A DNA stretch of 59,615 nucleotides from Paulinella micropora. Lineage: Eukaryota; Cercozoa; Imbricatea; Euglyphida. Within the stretch, counting starts at the first letter, position 1. Each line of letters opens with the position of its first letter. The stretch is from NCBI GenBank assembly GCA_009731375.1, contig BJOX01000223.1, forward strand, positions 594,848-654,462. Direction: 5' to 3'. The translations under genes and the position numbers were made by a program. The notes under the pieces are model-generated. The model was not told the DNA's origin and searched no databases. It saw nothing but the letters and a program-made list of their open reading frames with translations. Shown here piece by piece: positions 39,477-49,769 of the stretch.

Positions 39477-41334
39477 NNNNNNNNNNCCCCTCTGCTTGCA
39501 TGCACGCCGGGCTTGTTGCGCTGCCCTTCGCCCCTGCTTTGCCGTCCGTCCTGCCGCTGGCTGAATGCTGGAGGCTCATGCTGCACTGCGTGGCTGTGCT
39601 AGCGCGAGGAAAAGAACGGCATGAAGGTGTACGAGAAACGCTTTTGCAATGCGGAAATCGTACGCACTCCGCCTGGCGTCAAAGGTGCTCCTTTCTCTGC
39701 TTGACGTGTTCTTGCCCGGCCTGCCAGAGCTGTGCAAGTTTTCCTCTGCCCCCTTATTGTCATCACCACAAAAATACAAAACTGGCTTTCTTCGCAGCGG
39801 TCAGGGTTGAGGGCTACTGGAAGGAGTGCTGCGATCAGAACCTGCGCGTCGTCATCTACGACGTCCAGGTCTGAGCAGAAAACAGAAGAGCACAGTCGCT
39901 TTCGCCGTAGGCGTCGACGGCGAAGCGTCCGACATGCCCCCCCCCCCTCCCGCCGCGGGATAACGCGTGTTCACGTATCTTTTTGTCATGTGCTAGGGTT
40001 GCAACTCCATCTACGGGAACACCAGGTTAATGTGCGTGAGTGGTGACGGTAACTGCCACATAGGGCAAATCAAGTGAAGCGAGAAGACAGCATGTGTTGA
40101 GTGTGGACATGTTTGTGGCGGGTGTAGAGCGAGCTGACACATGCCATGTGCTCGTGCAGGCCGCAGAAGGCTGGCGGGCGATGACATGAACAACAACGGC
40201 AACGGCGACATGAACAACAACGGCAACAACGGCGACATGGGAAATGACGACATGGGAGACATGGATGACGGCGACATGGTAGCTATCTACCTATCTAATC
40301 TATCTATCCCCAGGGGGGTGTAGAGGGCCAGCTGTTCAGTGCTCCGACCTAAAACCGACCCCTCTATAACGACGGTTTTATGTCCGCCGTTAATCGCGCG
40401 CAGCGCCAAGGGCTAAAACAGGTGACCATCTCCCGACCGGGGCCGTGATGCAAAGGGTTGATGAAGCCGAGGTTGTAAAAGGTAACTCACAGAGCGTGAA
40501 CTCCCGAAACCTCGGCTTTGGCGACCATCATCTCCTTATGGCACACGCCCCTAGGGGAGTGTTTGTAGTGGTTGTCCTGTACAGTTCAAAAGGGCTCGGC
40601 TGCCTTTCGGCTTGAACTGGGCATAGACAGTGGTGCGCGGCTGAAGTGCTGAGAGTTCTTGCTCGGCTCTCTATCGCTCTCGCTCTCTCTCTATCTATCT
40701 CTATTACTTGTCCATCTGCAGGAGGACATGGGTGACATGAATGATGACATGGGAGGCCAGGAGGGTAGCAACTCCGACTTCTACATTTCCTTCTGTGACG
40801 AAGACGACACCACCTGCAGTATCTCTCTCTCTCTCTCATACAACAGTAAATACCTCGGCGTACGTTCGAACATGATGCATGATGCCCCTTTCAACAGGTA
40901 ACTGCAGCGAGTCCTACAAGTACCAACCTAGCAAGTGCTACTACGAGGGTGATCTGGGCGGCTACCGCCATAAGTATTACTCGTAAGTCTGCACAAGCCG
41001 CGCCCGTTGTGTGTGTGTGTGGGGGGGGGGGGGGGGGTTGGGGGCCCGGGGGGGGGGGGGGGGCCGCACCCGCCTCCTCNNNNNNNNNNGGACGGCGTGC
41101 TCGACGTTGCGCTTGACACACTATGTGACACGCGTGGCTCGTGCGGGCAGGTGCTGGGACGACAGCGACAACGCATGGGTCGAGGAGTACGAAGCGTACC
41201 TGGCGGGCACACTCTACGACGAGGCCACCTCTACCGACACGTCGGCTACCAAAGATTATAGTGAGAAAGACTATGGCCAGGACGCTTCGTATTACAAGAA
41301 CAATTTGAAGGCGAGCTCAACTAAAGGGGTCTGA
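37351..41334 (+). CDS. Secreted Cys/Asn-rich protein, 13 exons, 418 aa, unrecognised family
   Basis: Exons by splice sites and phase: 37351-37558, 37939-38028, 38299-38353, 38499-38533, 38963-39017, 39276-39429, 39603-39684, 39798-39868, 39997-40025, 40167-40278, 40722-40818, 40898-40982, 41151-41334. All introns are GT-AG and all phases agree (1257 coding bases). The N-terminus MRSTTIKAALALYTSISAL is a signal peptide. The mature protein has paired cysteines (CNSGC-NFC, CNC, CSC, CC, CSNC, SCW), Asn/Gly-rich stretches in exons 2, 6 and 10, and a Met-Asp-rich run in exons 10-11 (DMGNDDMGDMDDGDM). The tail is acidic and Tyr-rich; no C-terminal membrane anchor. It is probably extracellular. Junction 6-7 crosses a poly-C gap. 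I do not recognise the family. Confidence 0.75.
39440..39489. repeat. Poly-C with 10-N gap in intron 6
   Basis: Homopolymer with Ns at 39477-39486. Confidence 0.95.
40309..40557. repeat. Fold-back element in intron 10
   Basis: The outer arms CCCCAGGGGGGTGT and ACACGCCCCTAGGGG are near-complementary. An inner perfect 10-bp stem AGCCGAGGTT (40465-40474) / AACCTCGGCT (40508-40517) is also present. It may be a small non-autonomous element. Confidence 0.45.
40582..40619. repeat. Hairpin CAGTTCAA...TTGAACTG
   Basis: 8-bp perfect stem with a 22-base, partly self-complementary loop (AAGGG/CCTTT), in the same intron. Confidence 0.6.
41021..41089. repeat. Poly-G tracts with 10-N gap in intron 12
   Basis: G runs interrupted by TTGGGGGCCC; Ns at 41080-41089. 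Confidence 0.95.
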
Positions 41335-42812
41335 TGAAATTACAAAAAAGAGGGGGGTTGGAGAGTCGTGTGGGGAGCAGGGGTTTCTAGGCGGGGGTGG
41401 GGGGGGCATCGACAGCTGGGCAAAGTCTTGGGAGAGGGTAGGGTGTGCTTGGGAGGGCGAGGCTAGGATTTGGGCGAGTTCTATCTGTCTGTTCCCCCCC
41501 CCTCTCTCTCTATATTAAGGAGCGCACAAACCTAGCGGAACAGTATAAACGCAAGCAAGACGGTACTAAATACACCAAATAAGTACATAACTTACAAAAT
41601 ACCAACAAATAAATAAATAACTAAAAAATAAGTGAATAAAGAATGAAATAAATCAATGTGTGTTTGTGTGTAGAACTTCGCGCATCCAACCGCCAGCGCG
41701 TGATTAAACTGTAACTGAGCTCGAGAGAAACAACCGTAACTGCGCATCACATTTTTTCTGATGTACATTTATGTATTATTATTATTATTATTATTTTTGT
41801 GTTCAAAATGGTTATTGTTGCTTGATGGTTATTAATATTATTATTATTATTTATTTTCTTCCTGTATTCGGCCAATCATTGCTGATATTTCTTCACGTCG
41901 AAGTATATGAGCGGAAAAAAAAGATATTTTATACTGCAGTGCAAAATAATACAATACTATCATTTAATTGAAAGGAGAAGAGGGGGGGGGGGCCAAACAC
42001 ACACAACAAACAAACATGCTTTCTTCCACTTTGCCTTTCATTCATACAAACTTTGTACGTATTACAGGATTGCCGGGGAAGGGGTTTCCGTTCTCATACA
42101 GATAGATCACCACTTGGTCTTTTATTTCTAGCGACATTAAGAGAGAGGGGGGGGGGGAAAACGAAAAAATTAGCCTCGGGTCGGGAAGTAGTTGGCTCGG
42201 CAAGCATGCTCAACCGTTCACTGACAGTGAAGTCATGATCAGTGCAATCCCGTTGTATGGCTTGGACAAATTGCTGTGCCTCACAACACCGACAATGTTT
42301 TTGTAAATTGATTGTGGTCGATTAGTAGCATTCACTTTCTCACGTAGAAGCATCACTGGGAACGTCAGTCTAGTGTCATCGCCTTAAGAGTCGATTTCAT
42401 TTAGAATGTTCTTCAGCTGTTAAAATAGATTTACTTATTCAGGGGGCAACCTAGTCCACCAGGGCGACCGGCCGGTTCAGTGAGAATTTGCACGAAAATA
42501 AAAGTAAATTTGTCTTCAGGTTGGGTTGTGAACTCAGTTCGACTCTTGTTCAACGTTGTTCAGAGCTGAGATTTTGGCAGGTGTCTCACTATTGGGTAGT
42601 GATTCTGACAAATTTTGAGAGGGGGGAAAATGGGGGGTTCGGTTACAGACGCTATGTACGAAGACAATTCTAGCGTTTGGTGGTGAATTGGCGCCTGATT
42701 TTCTTTGGACGGTTTTTCACACCCGACTGTTTTAGGTAACGGATGAGGTTTTTTCCCCCCCCCCAGTCACTTTTGGAATCTTTAATGATTGTGATTAAAC
42801 TGGAGTTAGATA
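41335..42812. other. No gene seen
   Basis: G-rich then AT-rich sequence with short (ATT)n at 41775-41795 and 41835-41855. No ORF with support. Confidence 0.4.
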
Positions 42813-43058
42813 TTGCTGTTGATATTCAAGACAACAAAAAAAATTGATTTTTCTGTTTTGGTTGGAATTTCAGTTTTGGTTGGAATTTTGATTTTGGGTG
42901 AAAATTTGAATTTTCAAATTAACGGCTATATTCGTCCGCAAAATATCGTAAATTTTCGCGAAATGTTACCGTTAAATTTGAAAATTTGAATTTTTGTCAC
43001 AAAAATGAAAATCTGACACAAAAATGAAAAACTTATTTTTGTTGAATGTCAACAGCAA
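42813..43058. mobile_element. MITE with TA target duplication, copy 2
   Basis: Same family as 30631-30904 in the opposite orientation; TA at 42811-42812 and 43059-43060. The right terminal repeat lacks five bases (GTCTT), and the internal region is slightly shorter (246 bp). Confidence 0.85.
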
Positions 43059-43215
43059 TAAAAAGAAAAGATGAAACTGAGAAAAAAAAATCAAAAGGGA
43101 AAAAAACAGATTAGTATACGGGCAGACAAAAGCCACGACAACACACTGTCCGAGCGAGAGACATGATACAGGGAAAGAAAGATGCAATAACATAAACAGT
43201 AAGAGGATGAGCATA

Positions 43216-43322
43216 TGTAAAGCTCCCAATCATAGCTTGTATAAAAAGTCGGTAATACAACAAAATACAGTCCTCAAAAGATGAGAATGATGTCTCGTAT
43301 GATTAATAATATTTTAGCTCAG
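43216..43322. repeat. Truncated gypsy-family LTR fragment
   Basis: Starts TGTAAAGCTCCCAATCATAG and follows the LTR at 18916 for about 105 bases, diverging, to TTAGCTCAG. A second MITE-like end begins immediately after (TATTACTGTGGACATTCAAG at 43324). Confidence 0.75.
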
Positions 43323-43683
43323 GTATTACTGTGGACATTCAAGTGGCAAAACTTCCAATCAAATTTGAATTAGTGTTCAGATTTTGAATTAGTGGTTAGA
43401 AATACAATTAATTGTCAGATATTTGATTAGTGGTAGGAAATCAAATTAGAAGTCGGATTTCAACCGAACTAATTATTAATTTTTTAATTTGAAAAAAAAC
43501 TAAATTTATTACTACAGGTCCGGCGCCGGCAGAGAATCATAGTCACGTATTAATATTAATACTATTAATATAAATAATGCTCGCTGAGGCTCGGCACCGT
43601 TTATTAATAAAACACACTGAGCGTTGAACTGAACACAACTAAAATGAAAATCATATTAATATTAATCATAGTAACATTAATGT
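43323..43683. other. MITE-like end and AT-rich spacer
   Basis: The end at 43324 resembles the TTGCTGTTGACATTCAAG terminus of the two MITEs but with a different interior; the partner end was not found. Otherwise AT-rich with no gene. Confidence 0.4.
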
Positions 43684-43943
43684 TTAAGTTCCCGGAGTTT
43701 CCAATTGGAAATTTTTGTTACCAATTGGAAACAGTTTTTTGGCAACGGTTTTCCAAAAATTTATTCTCACGGATTCTGCTCAATTAATGACTTCCGATGT
43801 TTTCCAGGGCTCAGGAAAGACTGTGGGAAGCGACGTGTAAAATTTGTTCCGAAAACGGTTGGTAGAAGTTCGAGAAATCGGCATTTGACTGACCACCCCT
43901 TTTTTCCCACTTTTGCATTGTCTGAGGCATTTTTCGAAAAAAG

Positions 43944-44513
43944 ATGGAGGTGGGGAGCTGCGTTTCGGTCCCTGCTGTGAAACTTGGAAAGCCTTGGGCA
44001 AGACGAAAATTTGGAGAAAGTGTTTTTGGGGACATAAGGCTTGTTGGGAAATTGAAGGACAAGGAAACAAAACACCACAAAGCACTTGTAACGCTGAATC
44101 TGGACGACAAGGATTATTTCTTTTCGTCCAATGTTCTGCGTGCTGAACAGGAGCAGGCAGTGGGTGCTTTTTCCTGTATTGATGCTAGTTTGAAGGAGGT
44201 CCTCATAGATGTCAGTGATGACGAGGAGACAGTCGAGGAGAACCAAGAGGAGGGGAAGGAGGAGGAAAAAGCTGAGCCAGACCACAATCTGTCTGCCTCA
44301 GACACTGACGAAGTAGGAGAAGAGGAAACGCATACTGGGTTCAATATTTGCCCCTGCGAGGAAAGCGAAGTGTATGACGAGGACACCAAGTTGGTAAAGA
44401 ACGGTTTTCATTGGAAGTTGGAGCCACAAACTGTTGATTGGAGTGCAGACAGACCGATCTTCCAGCCCAAGACCAGGCTACAGGGCGCCGCAAACGCTTC
44501 CCCTCTTCAGTAA
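43944..44513 (+). CDS. piggyBac transposase, N-terminal part
   Basis: 189-codon frame from ATG. Residues 1-55 are basic and may form a small beta domain. Residues 85-150 are strongly acidic with Ser/Asp motifs (DVSDDEETVEE, SASDTDEVGEEE), as in piggyBac N-termini that carry casein-kinase sites. The end (FHWKLEPQTVDWSADRPIF) resembles the lead-in to the DDE_Tnp_1_7 domain. The core frame is one base off. An intron 44573-44764 fits the core frame, but the junction from this frame to the core needs another splice or a frameshift between about 44440 and 44520; I could not resolve it. Confidence 0.7.
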   Translation: MEVGSCVSVPAVKLGKPWARRKFGESVFGDIRLVGKLKDKETKHHKALVTLNLDDKDYFFSSNVLRAEQEQAVGAFSCIDASLKEVLIDVSDDEETVEENQEEGKEEEKAEPDHNLSASDTDEVGEEETHTGFNICPCEESEVYDEDTKLVKNGFHWKLEPQTVDWSADRPIFQPKTRLQGAANASPLQ

Positions 44514-46347
44514 CTTCTCCCAATCTCTCTGCTGTTTGCCATTTTTCACTCATTTCCAGTCAACACTGAACAGTATGTATGTGTGTGCACCATTTGTTGC
44601 TGTTGGGTTTGAAAAAAGTTTTGTGTGTTCAGAGATTTTCAGTTCCAAAGTCATTCATTTCGAGTGCTTGTCTTGTCTATGTTTCCTTTGCTTGCTGCAC
44701 TTACTTGCACCTTCTTGTCATGTTTTTCTTTGTTTTTTTCCTTGTCTTTTCTTTTCTTGCATAGACAGACACTTCATGCACTTCATGCCTCCAAAAGCTA
44801 TCAGTCGGTTGATTGAATTTACTAACGTGGAGATAGCTAAACAGAAAGACTCTTGGTTGAAGAAAGCAATAACACAGGAGGAATTTGCTGTTTTCCTGGG
44901 GTTACTTGTCAAAATTTCAGTTGCAGATAGGGGCAGGCGCAGGGGACATTGGATGGACGAGGGTGAGGTAGGGCCAGACGGTTTGCCTGGGGACAACTTC
45001 GGCAGATTCATGTCAAAAAATCGATTCGAAGCTATCCTTCACTGCTTGCGTTTCGGACCCGATGCCACTGAACAAGATCCCTTTCTGCCTGTGCGTTTTT
45101 TGATGGAAGAGTGCAATAAGAAGTTCAATGATGCCATCATGCCTGGCACTTGCCTGACTGTCGACGAGTCGATGGGCAAGTGGACAGGCAAAGAAATGCC
45201 TGGTCAGGTGTACGTCCCACGCAAGCCCATTCCTTTGGGCCGTGAGTACCATACTACCTGCTGCGTTGAAACAGGCATCTGTATTGCTATGGAATGTGTA
45301 GAAGGAAAAGATCGAGATCGTGCAAAGGCAGGGGTAGATGATTGGGGTGTCACAACAGCAACCACAGTGAGACTAGTCAAGCCGTGGCATGGTACAGGTC
45401 GCATTGTTGTAGGAGACTCGTGGTTTGCTAGTGTACGAACAGCAGTCGTTGTCAAGGTGCATGGGCTAGATTTTATTGGAATGGTAAAGACGGCTACCCG
45501 CAATTATCCCAAATTCACTTTATGGCATGCCAGAGGGAACAACAAAGGCGATTTGGCGTCAGCCACGTGCACTAAAGATGGTATTCGCTTGTTGGCAGTG
45601 AATCAGAACGACCACAATATGCAGCAAATCATAGCCACCTGCGGCACTACATTGGGGGGCAAAGCACGAGAGGCACGATTCAGTAAGCGTACGGCGTTTG
45701 TTTCGCGGTGTGACGTGGTTGCTAAGTACTACGAATGTTTCAATGCGGTGGATCGCTTCAACTCTCTTCGTCAAGGGCACGCAAACATGAATTTGAATGT
45801 CGTTGTGCGGGATTGGAAAGTTAACGATTTCTTGATTTTGATGGACTTTGTTATGACCAACGCTTACCTTCATTACATGCACTTCAGTACCACGACCATC
45901 TCTACTTATCTGCGTTCGAAAGGAACCACCAGGCCAGGCTTTTTCAAAAATTTGGTTGCAAACGAGCTCTTAACAGCCAAAAAAGCCTCTGAGATTGATT
46001 GGGCTATGCTTAGCCCGGCTAGCGAGAACCTCCGAGGTCCCGAACCAAACCTTCCTCACACGAAATTAGCTATGTACCCTCTGGTGGCTATGAGTGATGC
46101 AATTCGACGCAAAAGGGAGGCAGGGGAGTCGTGGAATCAATCCACCGCAAGGCCGAAAAGACGCAGATGCAGGGTATGTAAGTTTGTTAAGGGAAGTTCA
46201 TCCAAGATCATCACGTCATTTTATTGTGAGACCTGCGGGCCCGAGATGCCGCTGTGTGGGACTAAGGGTCGCGGGTGTCATGCGTGGCACATTAAGCATG
46301 GAGACCCGAGGAAAAAGAAAAGGGGGTTTGTTTCAGGTGATTATTAA
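44434..46347 (+). CDS. piggyBac transposase, catalytic core and Cys-rich tail
   Basis: 637-codon frame, true coding probably from about 44765. DDE_Tnp_1_7 domain with the three catalytic aspartates: TVDESMG (codon at 45163), VVGDSWF (45415) and NAVDRFN (45751). Their spacing (84 and 112 residues) is close to classical piggyBac. The segment LIEFTNVEIAKQKDSW matches the family's N-terminal entry. A C-terminal cysteine/histidine cluster (CRVCKF, CETCG, C, C.AWH..H) is the DNA-binding zinc domain. No internal stops. The part 44434-44764 mixes possible exon and an intron (GTATGT donor 44573, GCATAG acceptor 44764). Confidence 0.9.
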   Translation: MIGVQTDRSSSPRPGYRAPQTLPLFSNFSQSLCCLPFFTHFQSTLNSMYVCAPFVAVGFEKSFVCSEIFSSKVIHFECLSCLCFLCLLHLLAPSCHVFLCFFPCLFFSCIDRHFMHFMPPKAISRLIEFTNVEIAKQKDSWLKKAITQEEFAVFLGLLVKISVADRGRRRGHWMDEGEVGPDGLPGDNFGRFMSKNRFEAILHCLRFGPDATEQDPFLPVRFLMEECNKKFNDAIMPGTCLTVDESMGKWTGKEMPGQVYVPRKPIPLGREYHTTCCVETGICIAMECVEGKDRDRAKAGVDDWGVTTATTVRLVKPWHGTGRIVVGDSWFASVRTAVVVKVHGLDFIGMVKTATRNYPKFTLWHARGNNKGDLASATCTKDGIRLLAVNQNDHNMQQIIATCGTTLGGKAREARFSKRTAFVSRCDVVAKYYECFNAVDRFNSLRQGHANMNLNVVVRDWKVNDFLILMDFVMTNAYLHYMHFSTTTISTYLRSKGTTRPGFFKNLVANELLTAKKASEIDWAMLSPASENLRGPEPNLPHTKLAMYPLVAMSDAIRRKREAGESWNQSTARPKRRRCRVCKFVKGSSSKIITSFYCETCGPEMPLCGTKGRGCHAWHIKHGDPRKKKRGFVSGDY

Positions 46348-46574
46348 TGTCGTTTCCAATTGGAAACAGTCTTTTGTGTGACTTAGGTGTGAGGGGGCGG
46401 CCTGAGAAGAACATTTTCATTTTTAAGTTTTGTATTAAAATTTTGATGACTTTATGTCTAGTTTGTTCATAATATAAGTAATTTTCAATAAATAAATATC
46501 ATTTTATTATTTTTTCTTGTGCCGGAAAGTAAATTAATATCGTTTCCAATTGGAAACCGGGCCTGGGAACTTAA

Positions 46575-46825
46575 ACATTAATATTATTAATTAATACTTA
46601 GTATATAAACCAAATTATCAATATTATATATAATAATATTAATTAATATATATAATTCAAGTTATACATACTTTTACACAAACAATTTAATAAGAAAATA
46701 CTTTCCACTCCAGCGCAGTGATGAGTGGGAAGTCAATAATGATTAGTCTACTGATGGTGATCAAGTTGGTTGTCTCAGTAGTATTAATAACAGACTGCAA
46801 GTCTTGTCATGTGCTTATCAATTAA
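46575..46825. other. AT-rich spacer, no gene
   Basis: Short sequence between the piggyBac element and the convergent gene's last exon. Confidence 0.5.
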
Positions 46826-47346
46826 TCACTCAGAGTCACTGTCTTCATCATTCCCAAAGCGGCTGCCTTTCTTCTCGTTATCTGAATCAGCACTGTCCGA
46901 GGCATCCTCCTACTCTGACTCTGACGTTTCATCAGACTCAGAATCCGCACTTGTTGATTCTTCTTTGAGTTTTTGGATCAAATCAGCCTTATCCTTGCTG
47001 TTCATTTGGCTGTCCTGGTTCAACGTAAACGAATCGATGAGGACAAATTGCGCTTCAATAGTAACTTCGAATTTTTCGTACTTTTCATCATCAGGACACT
47101 CCCACGCCACTATTTCTCCTGGCAGCTTTGACTGATGAAACTTTTTCTTCAGCACCCAGGATGGTGCAAACTTTTTCGAAGCTAAGTCTTCAGCGTACCA
47201 TGGCTTTGCGCTGCTTTTGCGTTTCTCACTTACACCAAAAATATGAATCGAAACTTGGCTCTTGCTGCTCACGTTTTCTGCACATAATTTCACATCCATG
47301 ACCCTACCAACGTAAAATACCTCAGGCCAGCCATAACAGCGAAAAT

Positions 47347-47593
47347 TGTAGGCATCACCCCCGGATAGCCGGTAAAAAGTATATTTTTTCTGGTGTCAGG
47401 TGCACCTAGTTTTTTCCCATTATTTTCAATATCGTTTGGCAGGATTTGACATAATGCCATTTTAACCTTGGTCTGTTGCCGTTTTCTTTTCGGCTTCACT
47501 GAGCTAATATAACGAGATATCATTCTCTTTTGGGGATTTGTGTCTGGTTGTATTACCGACTTTTTTATTGAGCTATCTTCGGGGATTGTAACA
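47347..47593 (+). mobile_element. Solo LTR of the gypsy family inside exon 6
   Basis: 247 bp, TGTAGGCATC...TTGTAACA, flanked by AAAT (47343-47346, 47594-47597). It aligns end to end with the LTRs at 18916 and 29518 but is clearly more diverged. Together with one AAAT it adds 251 bases, shifting the gene's frame. Confidence 0.88.
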
Positions 47594-47812
47594 AAATCTG
47601 CGGCGCAAAGCAATCCTAGAGCGGGTAGATCCATTTCTTGAAGTTGTGTGTTGACTGCCTGCAGCTTGTTGGGATTACGACACAGACTTTGCCACTCCAA
47701 AACTTTCGTGAATAGATCTTGAGGCTCTTCCGTAGTATGCTGTTCCACCTTGATCTCAGTAGACTGTTGCGCATGCACGACAGGTACGGATGGGTGGGCC
47801 TGGCCCACAGAA

Positions 47813-47817
47813 GTAGC

Positions 47818-47864
<47 letters not shown>

Positions 47865-47881
47865 CAGCAGCAGCAGCAGCA
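47813..47881. repeat. (AGT/AGC)n in exon 6
   Basis: Triplet repeat encoding poly-Thr and poly-Ala on the minus strand. Confidence 0.9.
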
Positions 47882-48675
47882 GTCGGCTGTTGCCCCTTGA
47901 CTGGAACGGATGAGCGGCAGCGGGCCTCAGCAGTAGTAGTAGAAACAGTAGCAGTGGCAGCAGTAGCAGTAGGCTGTTCCACCTTCACACTTGGTACGGA
48001 TGGTCGGGCCTCAGCAGTAGTAGTAGAAACAGTAGCAATGGCAGCAGTAGCAATAGGCCGTTCCACCTTGACACTTGGTACGGATGGTCGGGCCACAGTA
48101 GCAGTAGCTGCAACAGGCTTTTGCACCTTGACAGGTACGGATGGCTGGGCCACCGCAGTAGTAGTAGTAGCAGTAGCAGTGCCAACAGTAGTGCCAATAT
48201 GCTTTTGCTTTTTGTAGGATTCGAACTGTTCGTTGATGCGATCCAATTCATGCTCGATATTATCAACTTCAGACAACCAGGCTTGTCGTGCGGCGGCTGC
48301 CCGGGCCTGGGGCGCAAGTAGTTTGGGCATGTTGCGACTGCCTTCATCATCATCATCACTGTCCGAAACTATGACGTATTCCTTTTTTTCTTGCTTCTTT
48401 ACAGCCAAAGCTGCGGCCGCCACCGGCATGAGCACCTTGATTGCGCCAGGATGGTGAAGATTTTTGAGCTGTCGGCGCTTCTTCCTCCCAGGTACATGAG
48501 TGTGCCCATTGCCAAAAGTGCGTTCATAGGTAGCATCGAACGGGTGCGGATCTTTGGGTAGGACGTCTTTGTGTCCATCCATCTCCTTGAAGATTTCCTC
48601 ACATTCGGCCGCATACAATGCCTAAGTATGCATGCATCAACTTATGTATACGCTGCTGCCACCTCCCTTCCCCCC

Positions 48676-48930
48676 CCCAAAAAAAAAAAAAAAACAAAAC
48701 AAAACAAAAACAAACAAACAACAATAAATTAAACAACAACAAATTAAACAACAACAAACAACAGCAAACAACAACAAACAACAACAAACAGCAACAAACA
48801 ACCAACAAACAACAAACAACAACAAACCAACAACAAACCAACAACAAACCAACAAACAGCAAACAGCAAACAACAAACAACAAACAACAAACAATAAACA
48901 AACAAAACAACAAAACAAACACAGAACAAC
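48676..48930. repeat. (AACAA)n-type repeat in intron 5
   Basis: A/C-only pentamer and tetramer repeats. Confidence 0.9.
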
Positions 48931-49393
48931 ACATGTATGTATAGCATTGTATTTACGTATACCATGCTTCTCTTCTTGCCACGTCGTGGCTGACCAGCCT
49001 CAGCCGCCTCTTCCTTTTCTTTTTCTTCACGCCGTATTTCGAAGGCAGACTTCCAGATTTGCTGGCCCTCGTCTGGATCAAGCTTGATTTTTGTCCCTTC
49101 AGCCGTCCACGTAGATGCTGCGCCTGCATATTATTACGTAAAATTTACATGCATACATTGATAAACAAAACATACTTATAGACAGCATGCAGGAACATAC
49201 ATATATTGACAACAAAGTATGTCACTAGAAATGTAAAAGGAGGAAGATAAACAGACCGTCTCCTAATTTCAGCCGGAGGAATTCGTTAGCTTTCTTGATC
49301 AGCGCGTTGCTGAACTTTGAAGGCTGAAGGCTCTCCATACTTTTGGATTCCTGTATGTGTGTGAGTTTGAATCTGTGTATGTGTAGCCCCTAC

Positions 49394-49396
<3 letters not shown>

Positions 49397-49450
<54 letters not shown>

Positions 49451-49466
49451 AGAGAGAGAGAGAGAG
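49397..49466. repeat. (GA)n in intron 3
   Basis: Dinucleotide tract. Confidence 0.9.
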
Positions 49467-49680
49467 TATTACTCTTTTGAGTTTCTCCTTGTTGCGCTGC
49501 ACCTCCACGTATGCACACAAAACGTTGACAGCGTCCCCAGCAAGTGCTTCGAGCTCTTGCCAAAGTTCGCCCACCCTCTCGCGTGCCACATACTCCTTCT
49601 TGCTGTTGCATGCAATTGTTTTGAAGTTTGCTTCCGGGTCGTCATAAGATAGACCTGTGCAAAAGAAACAATCATTTCTT

Positions 49681-49697
49681 TCTCTGAGTCTCTCTCT

Positions 49698-49743
<46 letters not shown>

Positions 49744-49769
49744 CTCTTCTCTCTCACACTCTCACTCTC
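49681..49769. repeat. (CT)n in intron 2
   Basis: Dinucleotide tract. Confidence 0.9.

Larger units (their letters stand above)
43684..46574 (+). mobile_element. piggyBac transposon
   Basis: TTAA target duplicates at 43684-43687 and 46571-46574. Terminal inverted repeats start GTTCCC (43688) and end GGGAAC (46570), each followed inward by the palindrome TTTCCAATTGGAAA. A second palindrome copy lies near each end (43718-43733 and 46352-46367). Total 2.88 kb, a normal size, with a transposase inside. Confidence 0.93.

Noticed and set aside
43767-44389. Antisense ORFs opposite the piggyBac N-terminal exon
   Set aside because: Shadows of the acidic coding frame; no independent support.
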